A program made the position numbers and the translations under genes. From contig CAJTGI010000004.1 of the NCBI GenBank assembly GCA_910575435.1, forward strand, positions 62,001 through 126,000: a stretch of 64,000 nt of DNA, given 5' to 3'. The notes under the pieces are model-generated. The model made no database searches. It was not told the origin of the DNA and saw nothing but the letters and a program-made list of their open reading frames with translations. Source of the stretch: Clostridiaceae bacterium. GTDB lineage: Bacteria; Bacillota; Clostridia; Lachnospirales; Lachnospiraceae. Below, in pieces: positions 35,539-44,000 of this stretch (position 1 is its first letter; the number at the start of each line of letters is the position of its first letter).

Positions 35539-35704
35539 AGTCTTGTCCTCCTTTTAAAAATGATAATTTTATCGTAAGGATTCGTTCCATGGATATGGTT
35601 GCATAAATGGATGTTTTCGTGGTAATTTCAAATGATTTATAAGACATTTAGCCGGATGTGATTTTAATTTGAACGCTTCATTTCCAGGAATCTTATTTCC
35701 CTGC

Positions 35705-35732
35705 AAAAAAATAAGAGCGGCTTTCCGCTCTT
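35705..35732 (-). terminator. Intrinsic terminator of the Xre transcript
   Basis: Minus strand AAGAGCGG/CCGCTCTT (8 bp arms) followed by a run of T (TTATTTTTT). It lies 170 bp after the stop of the Xre gene at 35903 and 170 bp before SpoVG. The 35538-35903 gap holds this, the dyad at 35747-35785 and otherwise nothing clear. Confidence 0.85.
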
Positions 35733-35746
35733 CTATCCTTGCCAAT

Positions 35747-35785
35747 TCGCAAAGTCAGGTCTTAATCATATGACCTGACTTGCGA
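35747..35785. repeat. 39 bp imperfect palindrome
   Basis: Arms TCGCAAAGTCAGGTC and GACCTGACTTGCGA around a 10 bp AT-rich centre, one extra A in the left arm. It may be an operator of the adjacent Xre protein, or a 3' hairpin. Confidence 0.75.
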
Positions 35786-35902
35786 TTATTTATCTTTCGT
35801 ATCTCAATCCTCAATAAATTCCATCCCATAAATCTGTTTATAGAAATTCCATTTTGGAATGATGCGCCTTATCTTTTCCTTGCCCTCTTTCTTTATCCCA
35901 TG

Positions 35903-36145
35903 TCATTCCATGCCTTTGCCATATGCGCCTTCCAAGATATCATTCGGTGATACGCCAAGCACGGTGCAAATATCAAAAAGCATCCCCATGGACACCCCAT
36001 TGCAACCACTCTCCACATGGGCGATATGGTCCACGGTCTTTCCCACCTCCTGCGCCAGGAATTCTTGCGTGAAGCCGCACCGCTTGCGCCATGTGCGGAT
36101 ATTCCTGCCTATAATCTCCTTTTCCTTTGCATCTAGCGTCTTCAT
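35903..36145 (-). CDS. Small Xre-family regulator
   Basis: 80 residues from the ATG at 36145 (MKTLDAKEKEIIG), where a GGGAGGAATAAAGAAT site is found; the longer upstream frame has no site. Almost the whole protein is one helix-turn-helix: IGRNIRTWRKRCGFTQEFLAQEVGKTVDHIAHVESG, in parts. Such small regulators often control ICE activation. The gene lies alone, with a terminator and a palindrome beyond its stop. A copy of the 22 bp dyad family is about 264 bp upstream of the ATG. Candidate binding sites are the 39 bp palindrome and the dyad family. Confidence 0.8.
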   Translation of the reverse strand: MKTLDAKEKEIIGRNIRTWRKRCGFTQEFLAQEVGKTVDHIAHVESGCNGVSMGMLFDICTVLGVSPNDILEGAYGKGME

Positions 36146-36408
36146 ATTCTTTATTCCTCCCAATATAAAAATTTCACAGCACGAACAAGCGGCCATCTTT
36201 CCGTGTATGCCCGCATAATTCCTTGATATAAAATGAAAAACCATAAGCAGAATGTCTTATAGGTGGAATAAACTAAGAAGCAAACACTTGTAGTGCTTAA
36301 TACATATATCGGTAGAAATAGAACAACAATTAATATGACTGATTCATATTGGGAAAATTCTTTTGATTACCATTTTTAAATGGACACCATGCCATTCTGC
36401 TTATGCAA

Positions 36409-36430
36409 CTTTGCGCCATCATGACGCAAG
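36409..36430. repeat. Dyad family, copy 6 (arms CTTGCG / CGCAAAG)
   Basis: On the minus strand the left arm lacks one T relative to the other copies. Centre TCATGATGG. It is the only copy not close to a start codon. Confidence 0.75.
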
Positions 36431-36442
36431 GCGATGGCATCA

Positions 36443-36880
36443 TCACGCCACATTGAATATATCGCCCTCCACGATATTAAATCGCAAAAACTCTGGAATC
36501 GCATCATCAATCATGTCATCAGGATCTTTTTTCATTGCCGTTGCCTCTATGCTGATGGATAAGGGAAATATCCGTTTTTCCATCTGATAATGACGAATTT
36601 CATTATATTTCGTATAAAGGGGAATATCATTCAATCTACAAAGGTAATCCACCATGGCAACCAAGTAAAACGCATACAAATAGTTTCCATCGTCCCAATA
36701 CCTTTCCACCACGCCAGAAAGGAGGACATCTTTTATAAAGGCAAAAGCACCCTGTCGCTTCACGACATTGCATACATTTCCCTTGAAAACCTCAAAATCC
36801 TGCCTGATAAATGTATTTGCTTCCTCCGCCATAGCCGCCACCTTCTTTCTGCCATATTCATTTTTATACAAATCATTCAA
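36443..36880 (-). CDS. Small protein of conjugative element, unknown
   Basis: 145 residues. It is a mainly helical soluble protein with several Tyr and Asp (ERYWDDGNYLYAFYLVAMVDYLC, in parts); no motif was recognised. The ATG at 36880 has a weak ribosome site, but the promoter 36954-36983 and a 17 bp palindrome (AAGTTGCA-A-TGCAACTT, 36914-36930) lie directly upstream, so expression is likely and probably repressed at that palindrome. The promoter's -35 box comes from the small-ORF copy at 36978-37123. The protein lies downstream of the defence-like cassette and may be cargo as well. Confidence 0.5.
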   Translation of the reverse strand: MNDLYKNEYGRKKVAAMAEEANTFIRQDFEVFKGNVCNVVKRQGAFAFIKDVLLSGVVERYWDDGNYLYAFYLVAMVDYLCRLNDIPLYTKYNEIRHYQMEKRIFPLSISIEATAMKKDPDDMIDDAIPEFLRFNIVEGDIFNVA

Positions 36881-36953
36881 TCATAATTCATGCCACGCTT
36901 TCTGTAATAACCCAAGTTGCAATGCAACTTTTAATATAAGTCCGGCAGAACTT

Positions 36954-36983
36954 ATTATATCATCAGAAAAAGACAGGCGCAAT
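36954..36983 (-). promoter_or_regulatory. Promoter in the left small-ORF copy
   Basis: Minus strand TTGCGC (36978-36983), 18 bp, TATAAT (36954-36959), reading the 36443-36880 gene. A 17 bp palindrome at 36914-36930 lies at about +20. The -35 is shared with the right copy's promoter at 40811-40839. Confidence 0.65.
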
Positions 36984-37123
36984 ATCCCAATCATTCCTCC
37001 TCTGCATCATAGACCAGTTTTCCCTTGATCCAGTGCTTCAAGAGATTGCCATTCCAGTCATATACCATATCCTCGTCCGGGATGTCAGCCGGATCGGACA
37101 TCTCGATCCCATGCTTTGCCATA
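36978..37123. repeat. Left copy of the direct repeat flanking the MTase-GHKL cassette
   Basis: Clearly similar to 40834-40991 in the same orientation, starting with GCGCAATATCCCAATC in both. There are a dozen or so substitutions and a 12-15 bp gap in the left copy. It covers the 3' part of a small ORF plus its promoter -35 box. Confidence 0.85.
36992..37123 (-). pseudogene. Truncated copy of the 40848-41027 small ORF
   Basis: A 43-codon frame, MAKHGIEMSDPADIPDEDMVYDWNG and onward, matches residues 15-59 of the full small protein (KYGIEMSDPADIPDEPGDEEMVHDWDG, in parts). The N-terminal helix (MRKGLTEKQEAFMEKY) is lost and a five-residue stretch is missing. An ATG happens to be present but the ribosome site is weak. 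It begins 41 bp after the GHKL ATPase stop. It may still be made as a short peptide. Confidence 0.7.
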
Positions 37124-37164
37124 TCATAATGACATACCTTATCTTATCTTTTTTGCCATGTCCC

Positions 37165-39483
37165 TTATTCTTTGTCATTATATACTTTGACATTATCACC
37201 CTTCTCTATCAACAAAACATCAAAAACAAAATTTAGCAATGGCGAAAATACTTGCATTGTTTTGTATACAGTTACATCCGTGGAAACCACTGACGGATTA
37301 TGCACAAACATATTCAAATCTATTTGTTTTACTGTATTTTTTATATTGTTTTTTACATCTCTAGATAAAATCGTATTATAAATCTTTCTTAATTCCATAA
37401 AATTATGTATAAAATTTGCATCTTGTGTTGCAATATATATTTCATATTCAGGTGCCTTTTCTATACAGCTTTGCATATCCATTGTTTTGTTAACCAAATC
37501 CTTAAAACTACAACTAAAATGAATTTCTTCATTTTTTAAATACTGAAAAAAAGTTTTACAGGAAGCTTCTACTAATATTCTAATTGCTGCCATGCATAAT
37601 GTTGGCACTTCTACATAATAAGATGAAATGCCATCAATCAATTCAGGAATTTTAAAAGATTTCTCCCTCAAAGAATCTAATTTCGGAAAAAATCCATCAA
37701 TTCTAGGAGATTTAGTTCCACCATCAGGTTGCCTTGTTATTTCCTTGACATTTAAAATTAATGTCTGCTGAAAAGAAGCATATTGGTATAATATCACATG
37801 CTGTCCCGCAAAATTATCCTTATCAAAAAAATCATTCAAAATTTTAGTTGTCGATTTTTCGGGAACAATGCTTATATCAACCAATTGAACATCCTTACAC
37901 GATTTTGGCACAATATAATCTCTGAGATTAATTGAATTTCCTTTATAAACAGTCTCCGATCCCTTTGTCAAAGAAAATTCTGGTATTTTCTCTTTAAATT
38001 CCAATGAAATCTCAAAGCAATTCTTCTCATAAGAAAGTTTAACCACATAAACTCCCTTCTGATGGGCCCTTATATTCCAATCTTCGTCGAACGATAATGT
38101 GGTTTTATCACATTCAATATTTATATCATCCAATCCAATATTTTTACAAATAACATATTTTTTTAAATCAATTTGCTCCCCCATTCGTACAGTTACCTTC
38201 TTTTGTCTAATGCCCAAAGACTTAATGGGAGGATTTTTAGTTGCCATGTCTATTCGCGTAAATATAGCAACAATGATTTCTCGCATAATTTTAACAAATT
38301 TTCTTTGCGCCAACGAATCAACAAAATCATTTCGCTCTTTGGATATTTTCAAACTCTCTTCATTCTCATTGTATTTATCTATATCTAAATAGCCATATGT
38401 GTTTTTTAATTTGTAATTTGTTGCCTTCACATTTTGACTAACCTCCGACAAATTTAACCAATCGTTATCTTTATCAAGATAACGATACAAACTATAATTA
38501 TTAATATAAATTCGTACTCCTGATGGCCATTGTTCTAACTCATTTTCTTTTCTGCTTCTCCATGTATAAAATACCCCAGAAAATGCAGGCACTTTTACTG
38601 AAACATAATCTTGTCCAAATAAATCCGATTCATTAATCTTTTTAATTGGAACACTTCCCTTTTCTGGTGCATTTATATCTAAAGCAAATTTTTCTACACT
38701 CTTGGTATCTTCCAAATCAATAATCATATTATTGAAAGTATAAAAACTTGTAATATTATCTTCATATGATAAAATCACTTTATTTTTCTCATATTTGAAA
38801 GAAGCTTTTGCAATAAATCCATAATTATCCCTTTTATTTTCTGCATAGTAATCTTCTAACGTTTTATCAGGGTAAAAACTTTCTTCCTCTCCATCAATAA
38901 ATAATTTGATTTTAGGCTGATTAGATGCTCCAGTAAAAAATCTTAGTGATGTCATAAATAATTTTACTTTTTCTTCTGGTAATAAAATCATTTTCATTTT
39001 TTCATCATCAATATTTTTCAAAAAAATTCTTGTGCCTACTATTTTTTTCTCATAGATGTCATACCTATACTTTTGTTCACCCTTTTGCCATTCAATAAAA
39101 TATGCCTGTTTATCTTTAACAGAATAAGTCGTTATCTCCAGAGAATCCGAAATAAAGAAAGTCGTCAACAATCCCAATCCCTTGTTGCCTGCCAACGAAT
39201 TATTGATTGGCGAAGTTGTTTTATCTCCAACCATCTTTGAAGAATATCCAGCTTCCCCCAAACGTTCTATTTCATCTTGGCATAATCCCTCACCTTTATC
39301 AATTACCTCAATCGTTTTATCCTTTGTGCAGATTTTTATCAAAATTGGCTCATCTTTATCTAGACAGGAGTCTGCTGAGTTTTTTATCAATTCCGACAGG
39401 GCAATAACAGGGCTCTGAACTGCCGCTAAAATATCTTCATACTTGCCCTCTAAAACATTTGCTTTTATCTCTTTCATATCCAT
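37165..39483 (-). CDS. MORC/Hsp90-type GHKL ATPase, partner of DNA methyltransferase
   Basis: 772 residues. The N-terminal GHKL ATP site is complete: N-box ELIKNSADSC (Glu31, Asn35, Asp38), G1 DKGEG (62-66) and G2 GNKGLG (99-104). An S5-like transducer region follows (to about residue 330), then all-beta modules (about 425-590) with repeats such as VRMGEQIDLKKYVI and VYKGNSINLRDYIV. The C-terminal 180 residues are helical. I see no nuclease or helicase motif. MORC-type ATPases next to DNA methyltransferases are known from bacterial restriction-like loci (Iyer and Aravind). Its ATG overlaps the methyltransferase end by 10 bp. The gene is far more AT-rich than its neighbours, a sign of recent transfer. 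It probably senses DNA state and drives defence. Confidence 0.8.
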   Translation of the reverse strand: MDMKEIKANVLEGKYEDILAAVQSPVIALSELIKNSADSCLDKDEPILIKICTKDKTIEVIDKGEGLCQDEIERLGEAGYSSKMVGDKTTSPINNSLAGNKGLGLLTTFFISDSLEITTYSVKDKQAYFIEWQKGEQKYRYDIYEKKIVGTRIFLKNIDDEKMKMILLPEEKVKLFMTSLRFFTGASNQPKIKLFIDGEEESFYPDKTLEDYYAENKRDNYGFIAKASFKYEKNKVILSYEDNITSFYTFNNMIIDLEDTKSVEKFALDINAPEKGSVPIKKINESDLFGQDYVSVKVPAFSGVFYTWRSRKENELEQWPSGVRIYINNYSLYRYLDKDNDWLNLSEVSQNVKATNYKLKNTYGYLDIDKYNENEESLKISKERNDFVDSLAQRKFVKIMREIIVAIFTRIDMATKNPPIKSLGIRQKKVTVRMGEQIDLKKYVICKNIGLDDINIECDKTTLSFDEDWNIRAHQKGVYVVKLSYEKNCFEISLEFKEKIPEFSLTKGSETVYKGNSINLRDYIVPKSCKDVQLVDISIVPEKSTTKILNDFFDKDNFAGQHVILYQYASFQQTLILNVKEITRQPDGGTKSPRIDGFFPKLDSLREKSFKIPELIDGISSYYVEVPTLCMAAIRILVEASCKTFFQYLKNEEIHFSCSFKDLVNKTMDMQSCIEKAPEYEIYIATQDANFIHNFMELRKIYNTILSRDVKNNIKNTVKQIDLNMFVHNPSVVSTDVTVYKTMQVFSPLLNFVFDVLLIEKGDNVKVYNDKE

Positions 39484-40739
39484 CGTTCCTTTCTTAATAA
39501 AAATGTAGTTTCTCTGGTCATAGAACTTACAGGCTTGCCATCCGATAGTTTTGATACCTTTTTGGGCATTCGCTTATGAACTATATTTCGATTTATAACA
39601 TACTCAATTTTCATGCCATAATGTTGAGCGAGATCCCTGTTTATTTCTGTAAATGGAAATTCCACTCCATCTACTTTTCTATTTCCCAATGTCAGCACCA
39701 TTCTACCTTTTTGTCTCAGTAATCTAACCATTAATCGAAACGAATTTTCATAATCCGAATAAAATTGCAGTACTTTTTTCCGTTTATTCGGCGAAATTTT
39801 TTCTATATAATTAGTTAATATCGGGGAGCAATAAAACGCATTATTTCTTGTTAACGCTCCCCCCAAACTTAAAGAATCCAATCGGGAAAAATTATCTACA
39901 CATGAATCGTCATATTGAAAATCCAATGCATCAATCCACAATAATTGCAGTGTAGAGAATTGTCCATATGTAACGGTTGTTGCATTATCTCCATACGGAG
40001 GCGAAGTACATATTATATCGAACGATTCCTTGTCTAAGCTATTCATAACTAAATTTGTATCACCACATTTCAACTCAAAATTTCCCGAAGCAGGATAACC
40101 AATCAGAGCATATGTCTCCTCTATTTTTTTCTGAAAATCTGTAAAAATATGATTTTCCATCTTATCAATTTTATCTGTTTCTTTTACATGAAGTTTAAAT
40201 GTAGATGTCCTTGTATTGCTGTATTTTTTTACAATCTCTCCAAAACATAGCCAATAGTAATGCCTTGTCCGCTCACATTTCTCCTGCCTAATTGCTGTTC
40301 TTATTATACTTAAATCATTAATCACATCACTTCTAAACCATTTTTCTATATTTACAAAATCATGATTATCAAATTTTTTGTTTCTTCGCAACTGTTTTAT
40401 TCGCTCCAACAAAACATCATTAGCTTTTTGAATGTCTTCAGGATTATATTTCTCTAATTTAGCCAAAGAGATAATATGTGCATATGGATTTATATCTATG
40501 CCAAATACATCCAGTCCAATTTCTTGTCCCTCAACAAGCGTAACCCCCGAACCATGAAAAGGATCTAACATTTTATGATAATCTGGATTATTATTTACTA
40601 ACAACTGCAATAATTCATGCTGCATCGGAGCAACCATTGAGGCCGGGTAATTTGCTATTTTATGAATGCCATTATTTTTTGCGTTTTTAAAATCCCAATA
40701 CTCTTCACTATATGCGTCCAATATCTGTGCCAAACTCAT
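39474..40739 (-). CDS. DNA methyltransferase (SPPY type, likely N4-cytosine or N6-adenine)
   Basis: 421 residues from the ATG at 40739 (MSLAQILDAYSEEYW), where AAGGAG is eight bases upstream; the GTG at 40745 is less likely. Motif I DPFHGSG (SAM) is at residues 59-65, ahead of the catalytic motif IV TSPPYGDN (SPPY 246-249). SPPY favours N4-cytosine methylation. A long insert (about 100-240) separates them and may help target recognition. The C-terminal strand GRMVLTLGNRKVDG belongs to the fold. It is AT-rich like the ATPase gene and is read from the promoter 40811-40839. It probably marks self DNA, while the GHKL ATPase acts against unmarked DNA. Confidence 0.85.
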   Translation of the reverse strand: MSLAQILDAYSEEYWDFKNAKNNGIHKIANYPASMVAPMQHELLQLLVNNNPDYHKMLDPFHGSGVTLVEGQEIGLDVFGIDINPYAHIISLAKLEKYNPEDIQKANDVLLERIKQLRRNKKFDNHDFVNIEKWFRSDVINDLSIIRTAIRQEKCERTRHYYWLCFGEIVKKYSNTRTSTFKLHVKETDKIDKMENHIFTDFQKKIEETYALIGYPASGNFELKCGDTNLVMNSLDKESFDIICTSPPYGDNATTVTYGQFSTLQLLWIDALDFQYDDSCVDNFSRLDSLSLGGALTRNNAFYCSPILTNYIEKISPNKRKKVLQFYSDYENSFRLMVRLLRQKGRMVLTLGNRKVDGVEFPFTEINRDLAQHYGMKIEYVINRNIVHKRMPKKVSKLSDGKPVSSMTRETTFLLRKERWI

Positions 40740-40810
40740 ATACACACTCCTTAACCATTGTATTTTATGCTTTATTCCTTAAACTGCAATAATCCCTCCT
40801 TCCCTTATAC

Positions 40811-40839
40811 ATTATAACATTGCAAAAAACTATGCGCAA
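40811..40839 (-). promoter_or_regulatory. Promoter of the MTase-GHKL cassette
   Basis: Minus strand TTGCGC (40834-40839), 17 bp, TATAAT (40811-40816), 72 bp before the methyltransferase ATG. The -35 lies in the duplicated repeat and the -10 in the unique cassette side, as at the left copy. Confidence 0.7.
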
Positions 40840-40991
40840 TATCCCAATCATTCCTCCTCTGCATCATAGACCAACTTCCCCTTGACCCAGCGCTTCAAGA
40901 GATTGCCATCCCAGTCATGCACCATCTCCTCATCCCCAGGCTCGTCCGGGATGTCGGCCGGATCAGACATCTCAATACCATACTTCTCCAT
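40834..40991. repeat. Right copy of the direct repeat flanking the MTase-GHKL cassette
   Basis: Same orientation as 36978-37123; it includes the end of the intact small ORF and the TTGCGC box. Distance between copies is about 3.86 kb and spans just the two-gene cassette. Confidence 0.85.
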
Positions 40992-41027
40992 AAATGCCTC
41001 TTGCTTTTCCGTAAGTCCTTTTCGCAT
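40848..41027 (-). CDS. Small acidic element protein, unknown (cassette landing-site ORF)
   Basis: 59 residues from the ATG at 41027 (MRKGLTEKQEAFMEKYGIEM), with AAGGAGGAG nine bases upstream; the frame could start earlier with TTG at 41048. The sequence has an N-terminal amphipathic helix, an acidic middle (PADIPDEPGDEE) and a C-terminal beta-like DWDGNLLKRWVKGKLVYDAEEE. A second, truncated copy lies at 36992-37123. The gene is read after the dyad copy at 41065-41095. The repeated small ORF appears to mark an insertion site for cargo. Function unknown; an antitoxin-like or anti-restriction peptide is conceivable only. Confidence 0.6.
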   Translation of the reverse strand: MRKGLTEKQEAFMEKYGIEMSDPADIPDEPGDEEMVHDWDGNLLKRWVKGKLVYDAEEE

Positions 41028-41064
41028 CTTGCAAATCTCCTCCTTCAATAATTTTTATTATCAG

Positions 41065-41095
41065 GTCACTTTGCGCCATGTTGACGCAAAGTGAC
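41065..41095. repeat. Dyad family, copy 5 (extended 31 bp perfect-arm form)
   Basis: Arms GTCACTTTGCG and CGCAAAGTGAC around TCAACATGG (minus strand). It lies 38 bp before the ATG at 41027 and 5 bp before the stop of the BspA-transglutaminase gene. Confidence 0.85.
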
Positions 41096-41099
41096 ATTA

Positions 41100-44000
41100 C
41101 TATTTCAATTTCATTGTCTTGCTAAATCCTGCCTTCTTGCCCATCAGTTTCTTATAGGTCTTTTTCTTTGCCTTCGGCACTTTGATAACCGCCTTTTTTC
41201 CAATGCCTTTCAGGGCGCTCTTTCCCACCTTTTTCAGTCCCTTTCCCTTGAACGTTATCTTCTTCAAGACTTTTGCCCGATAGAACGCCTTGCTACCAAT
41301 CGTTGCCACATTCTTTCCAATCGTAACGCTCTTTAACTTCTTGCATCCAGAGAACGCCTTGGCTCCCACTGCTGTCACCTTGAAGGCGTATCCATTGATT
41401 TTTACCGTAGCAGGAACAGTCGCTTTGGAAATCTTCTTATTCTTCGTCCCTGACACGGATACCGTGCCGTTCTTCGCCGCGGACTTGGTAACCTTATATT
41501 TCAGGCTTCCCACCGTCTTGATCGCATTCTTGGCCGGAAGGGCTACCGTGTTGGAAACAGGAGCCTTGTAATCTGCGGATGAGAGGGTTGGAACGTTAAA
41601 ATACGCAAATTCCGTTATGGGTTTATCATTTTCATCAATGTAATGATATTTAATAACCTCATGCGTATTTTTGCTATCATTTTGTATTGTTGTTTTCTTT
41701 CCTTTCAAAAACCAGTCGTAAAATGACTTACTGCCTTCATCGTTCCATGTAACATCTAATGCATACCAGTTTCCACCAATTCTCACCTGATTCCACATAT
41801 GATTGGAACTTCTGACCAAAATGCACTCAATACCATAATAATCACAAAACGCTTTTGTAAGTTTCGCATAACCCACACAACATCCTTCTTTATAGGCCAG
41901 CATCCTACCTATAGATCTAGTATCATCTGATGTCTTTTTATTTAAAGTAAAACCATATTCATTATAAGAATATACCTTTACAATGTAGTCGTTAATCTTC
42001 TTAATGACTGTATACGATGTATCCTTATTGCTCACTCCGATTGCAGAAATCGCAGTTTTAAAATACCCATCATATTTCGTGGCATCTTCATCAAATCCTT
42101 TATACGCTTCTACTGGAGAAAAATATATTGCATTTTCTCCAACGGCTCCCACACTAAATTCAGCCAGCCAAAAAATTTCCGGATGGTCCAGAATCATTGC
42201 GTTAAATGCACTATATCCATTCGCAACTGTTATTTTTTCTATAGATGACACTTCCAAACTTCCTGTATATTTTATCTTCCTTTCAGCAGGAATAAATTTA
42301 TAGGCATTATATAACGTATGATATAATTGTTTCTCTATACCTTTTAATTGATTATAGTAAAATCCTGTGTTTTTTTCTGTTGCAGTTGAAAGCGACACTT
42401 TTTTCACCTCAACGTTTATCCCTCCTTTAAATTCCACGCCATCCTTTAAAATCATTGTTGTTTTGCTGTTATCTTGCCACAACGCCATTAAATCTATATC
42501 ATCTGAATCTGTTGTAGTTATTTCGCTGACCACACTCTTGCCATCCCACCATCCTAGAAAAGAATATCCATCTTTACTGATATTTTCTTTGGTAGGAAGA
42601 ACCGCCCCCACATTCCACTTATACGTTTTTGAATAATCACCGCTCAAAGTCCCTCCATCCGTATGGTATTGAATATTATAAATTCCATCTCCATACTTGG
42701 CATAAAATACTTTCTCACCAATTTCCTCACTGCCAATCTTCTCCACTTTCCTTCCATCTTCATCATACCATCCAGCAAAGCGGAAGCCCTTCTTGCTCAC
42801 ATTATCTGGAAGTGCCGTCTCCTTTCCGTGGACGTACTCCTTTACATAATCCTCAGAACGGAAAGCCCCTCCATTTAACTCGTAAAAAATACCATAATGG
42901 ATTCCTTCCGTTTCCACCGCAATCTCCGTATCCTCAAAGACCTGGACGGAAATCTTCTCCCCGGATGCCTCCGTGCCCTTTCCGCTTCCATTCACCACTT
43001 TGCAACCTGTCACGGCATATCCTTCCTCTGGAACCGCTTTCAAAGCGACAGTCTGGCCATAGGGATAGTTTCCCACCCCCTCTACTCTCTTCACGCCCCT
43101 GCTCTTGCTGAAGGAAACCTTGCAATCCTCCCTCTTGAAAACAAACTCTGCCCTATTCACCTTTTCATTGGCATCCACCGTCAGAAGGCAGTGCCCAGGC
43201 GTTACAAACCCCGTCTTTGCATAAGGTGACGGATCAATATCCATCTCCTCTCCCGTCGTTCCATAAAGAGTATCCGCCACCATTTCGTCCTCTTCCCCTG
43301 GCAGCGCCTTATAAATAACGGACACGCTGATCGGCATTGTATGTGATGCACGGAATATCGGATAAAGGGTTACCACGGAATCCATATCTGCTGCAAGATT
43401 CAGCACCTCCTGTCGGTCACCATACCCAATGCCAGTTCCATCCTCCTTCGTATTCCATTGGTAAAAATCATATCCTTCTTTCGTATATTTCACATCATTT
43501 AAAAGGGTCTTCTCCCCATATTTAATAATCTGATCCTCCATGCTTCCCACAACGCCATCCGGGCACACAAATCGAACTCGATAGTTATTCGCATCCCACT
43601 TTGCATAAAGCACCTTGTCCCCATGCTCCCCATTGTGAATTCTGGTAATAGGCTCCCCCGAGAACTGCTCGTTGTCATACCATCCCAGGAAGGTATACCC
43701 TTTCCTGTTAGGGCGGTACAGGGTATTGATTCCCTCTCCATAGGTATATTTCTTTGGCGCATCTGCAATCTCGGAACTGCTTGCTCCTACATAAGAGATT
43801 GCAAAATCATTTGGCACATAATTGGCATACAAGGTCATATCTGCTACAACGTTCTGAAGGAGTTTTCCCTCCCCATCATAGTACTTCGTCCCTTTTCCAT
43901 TCTTCTGCGTGTAGTAGCCATCAAAATCATGCCAAGGCAGATTCGGAACTGCCTTTAGCGTTGCTACTTCTCTGTCAGATCCTGCATAGGCATAGGTTTT

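Noticed and set aside
37165-39483. GHKL ATPase as MutL or histidine kinase.
   Set aside because: No HisKA or dimerisation His and no MutL C-terminal motif; the G-box spacing and S5-like part fit Hsp90/MORC.
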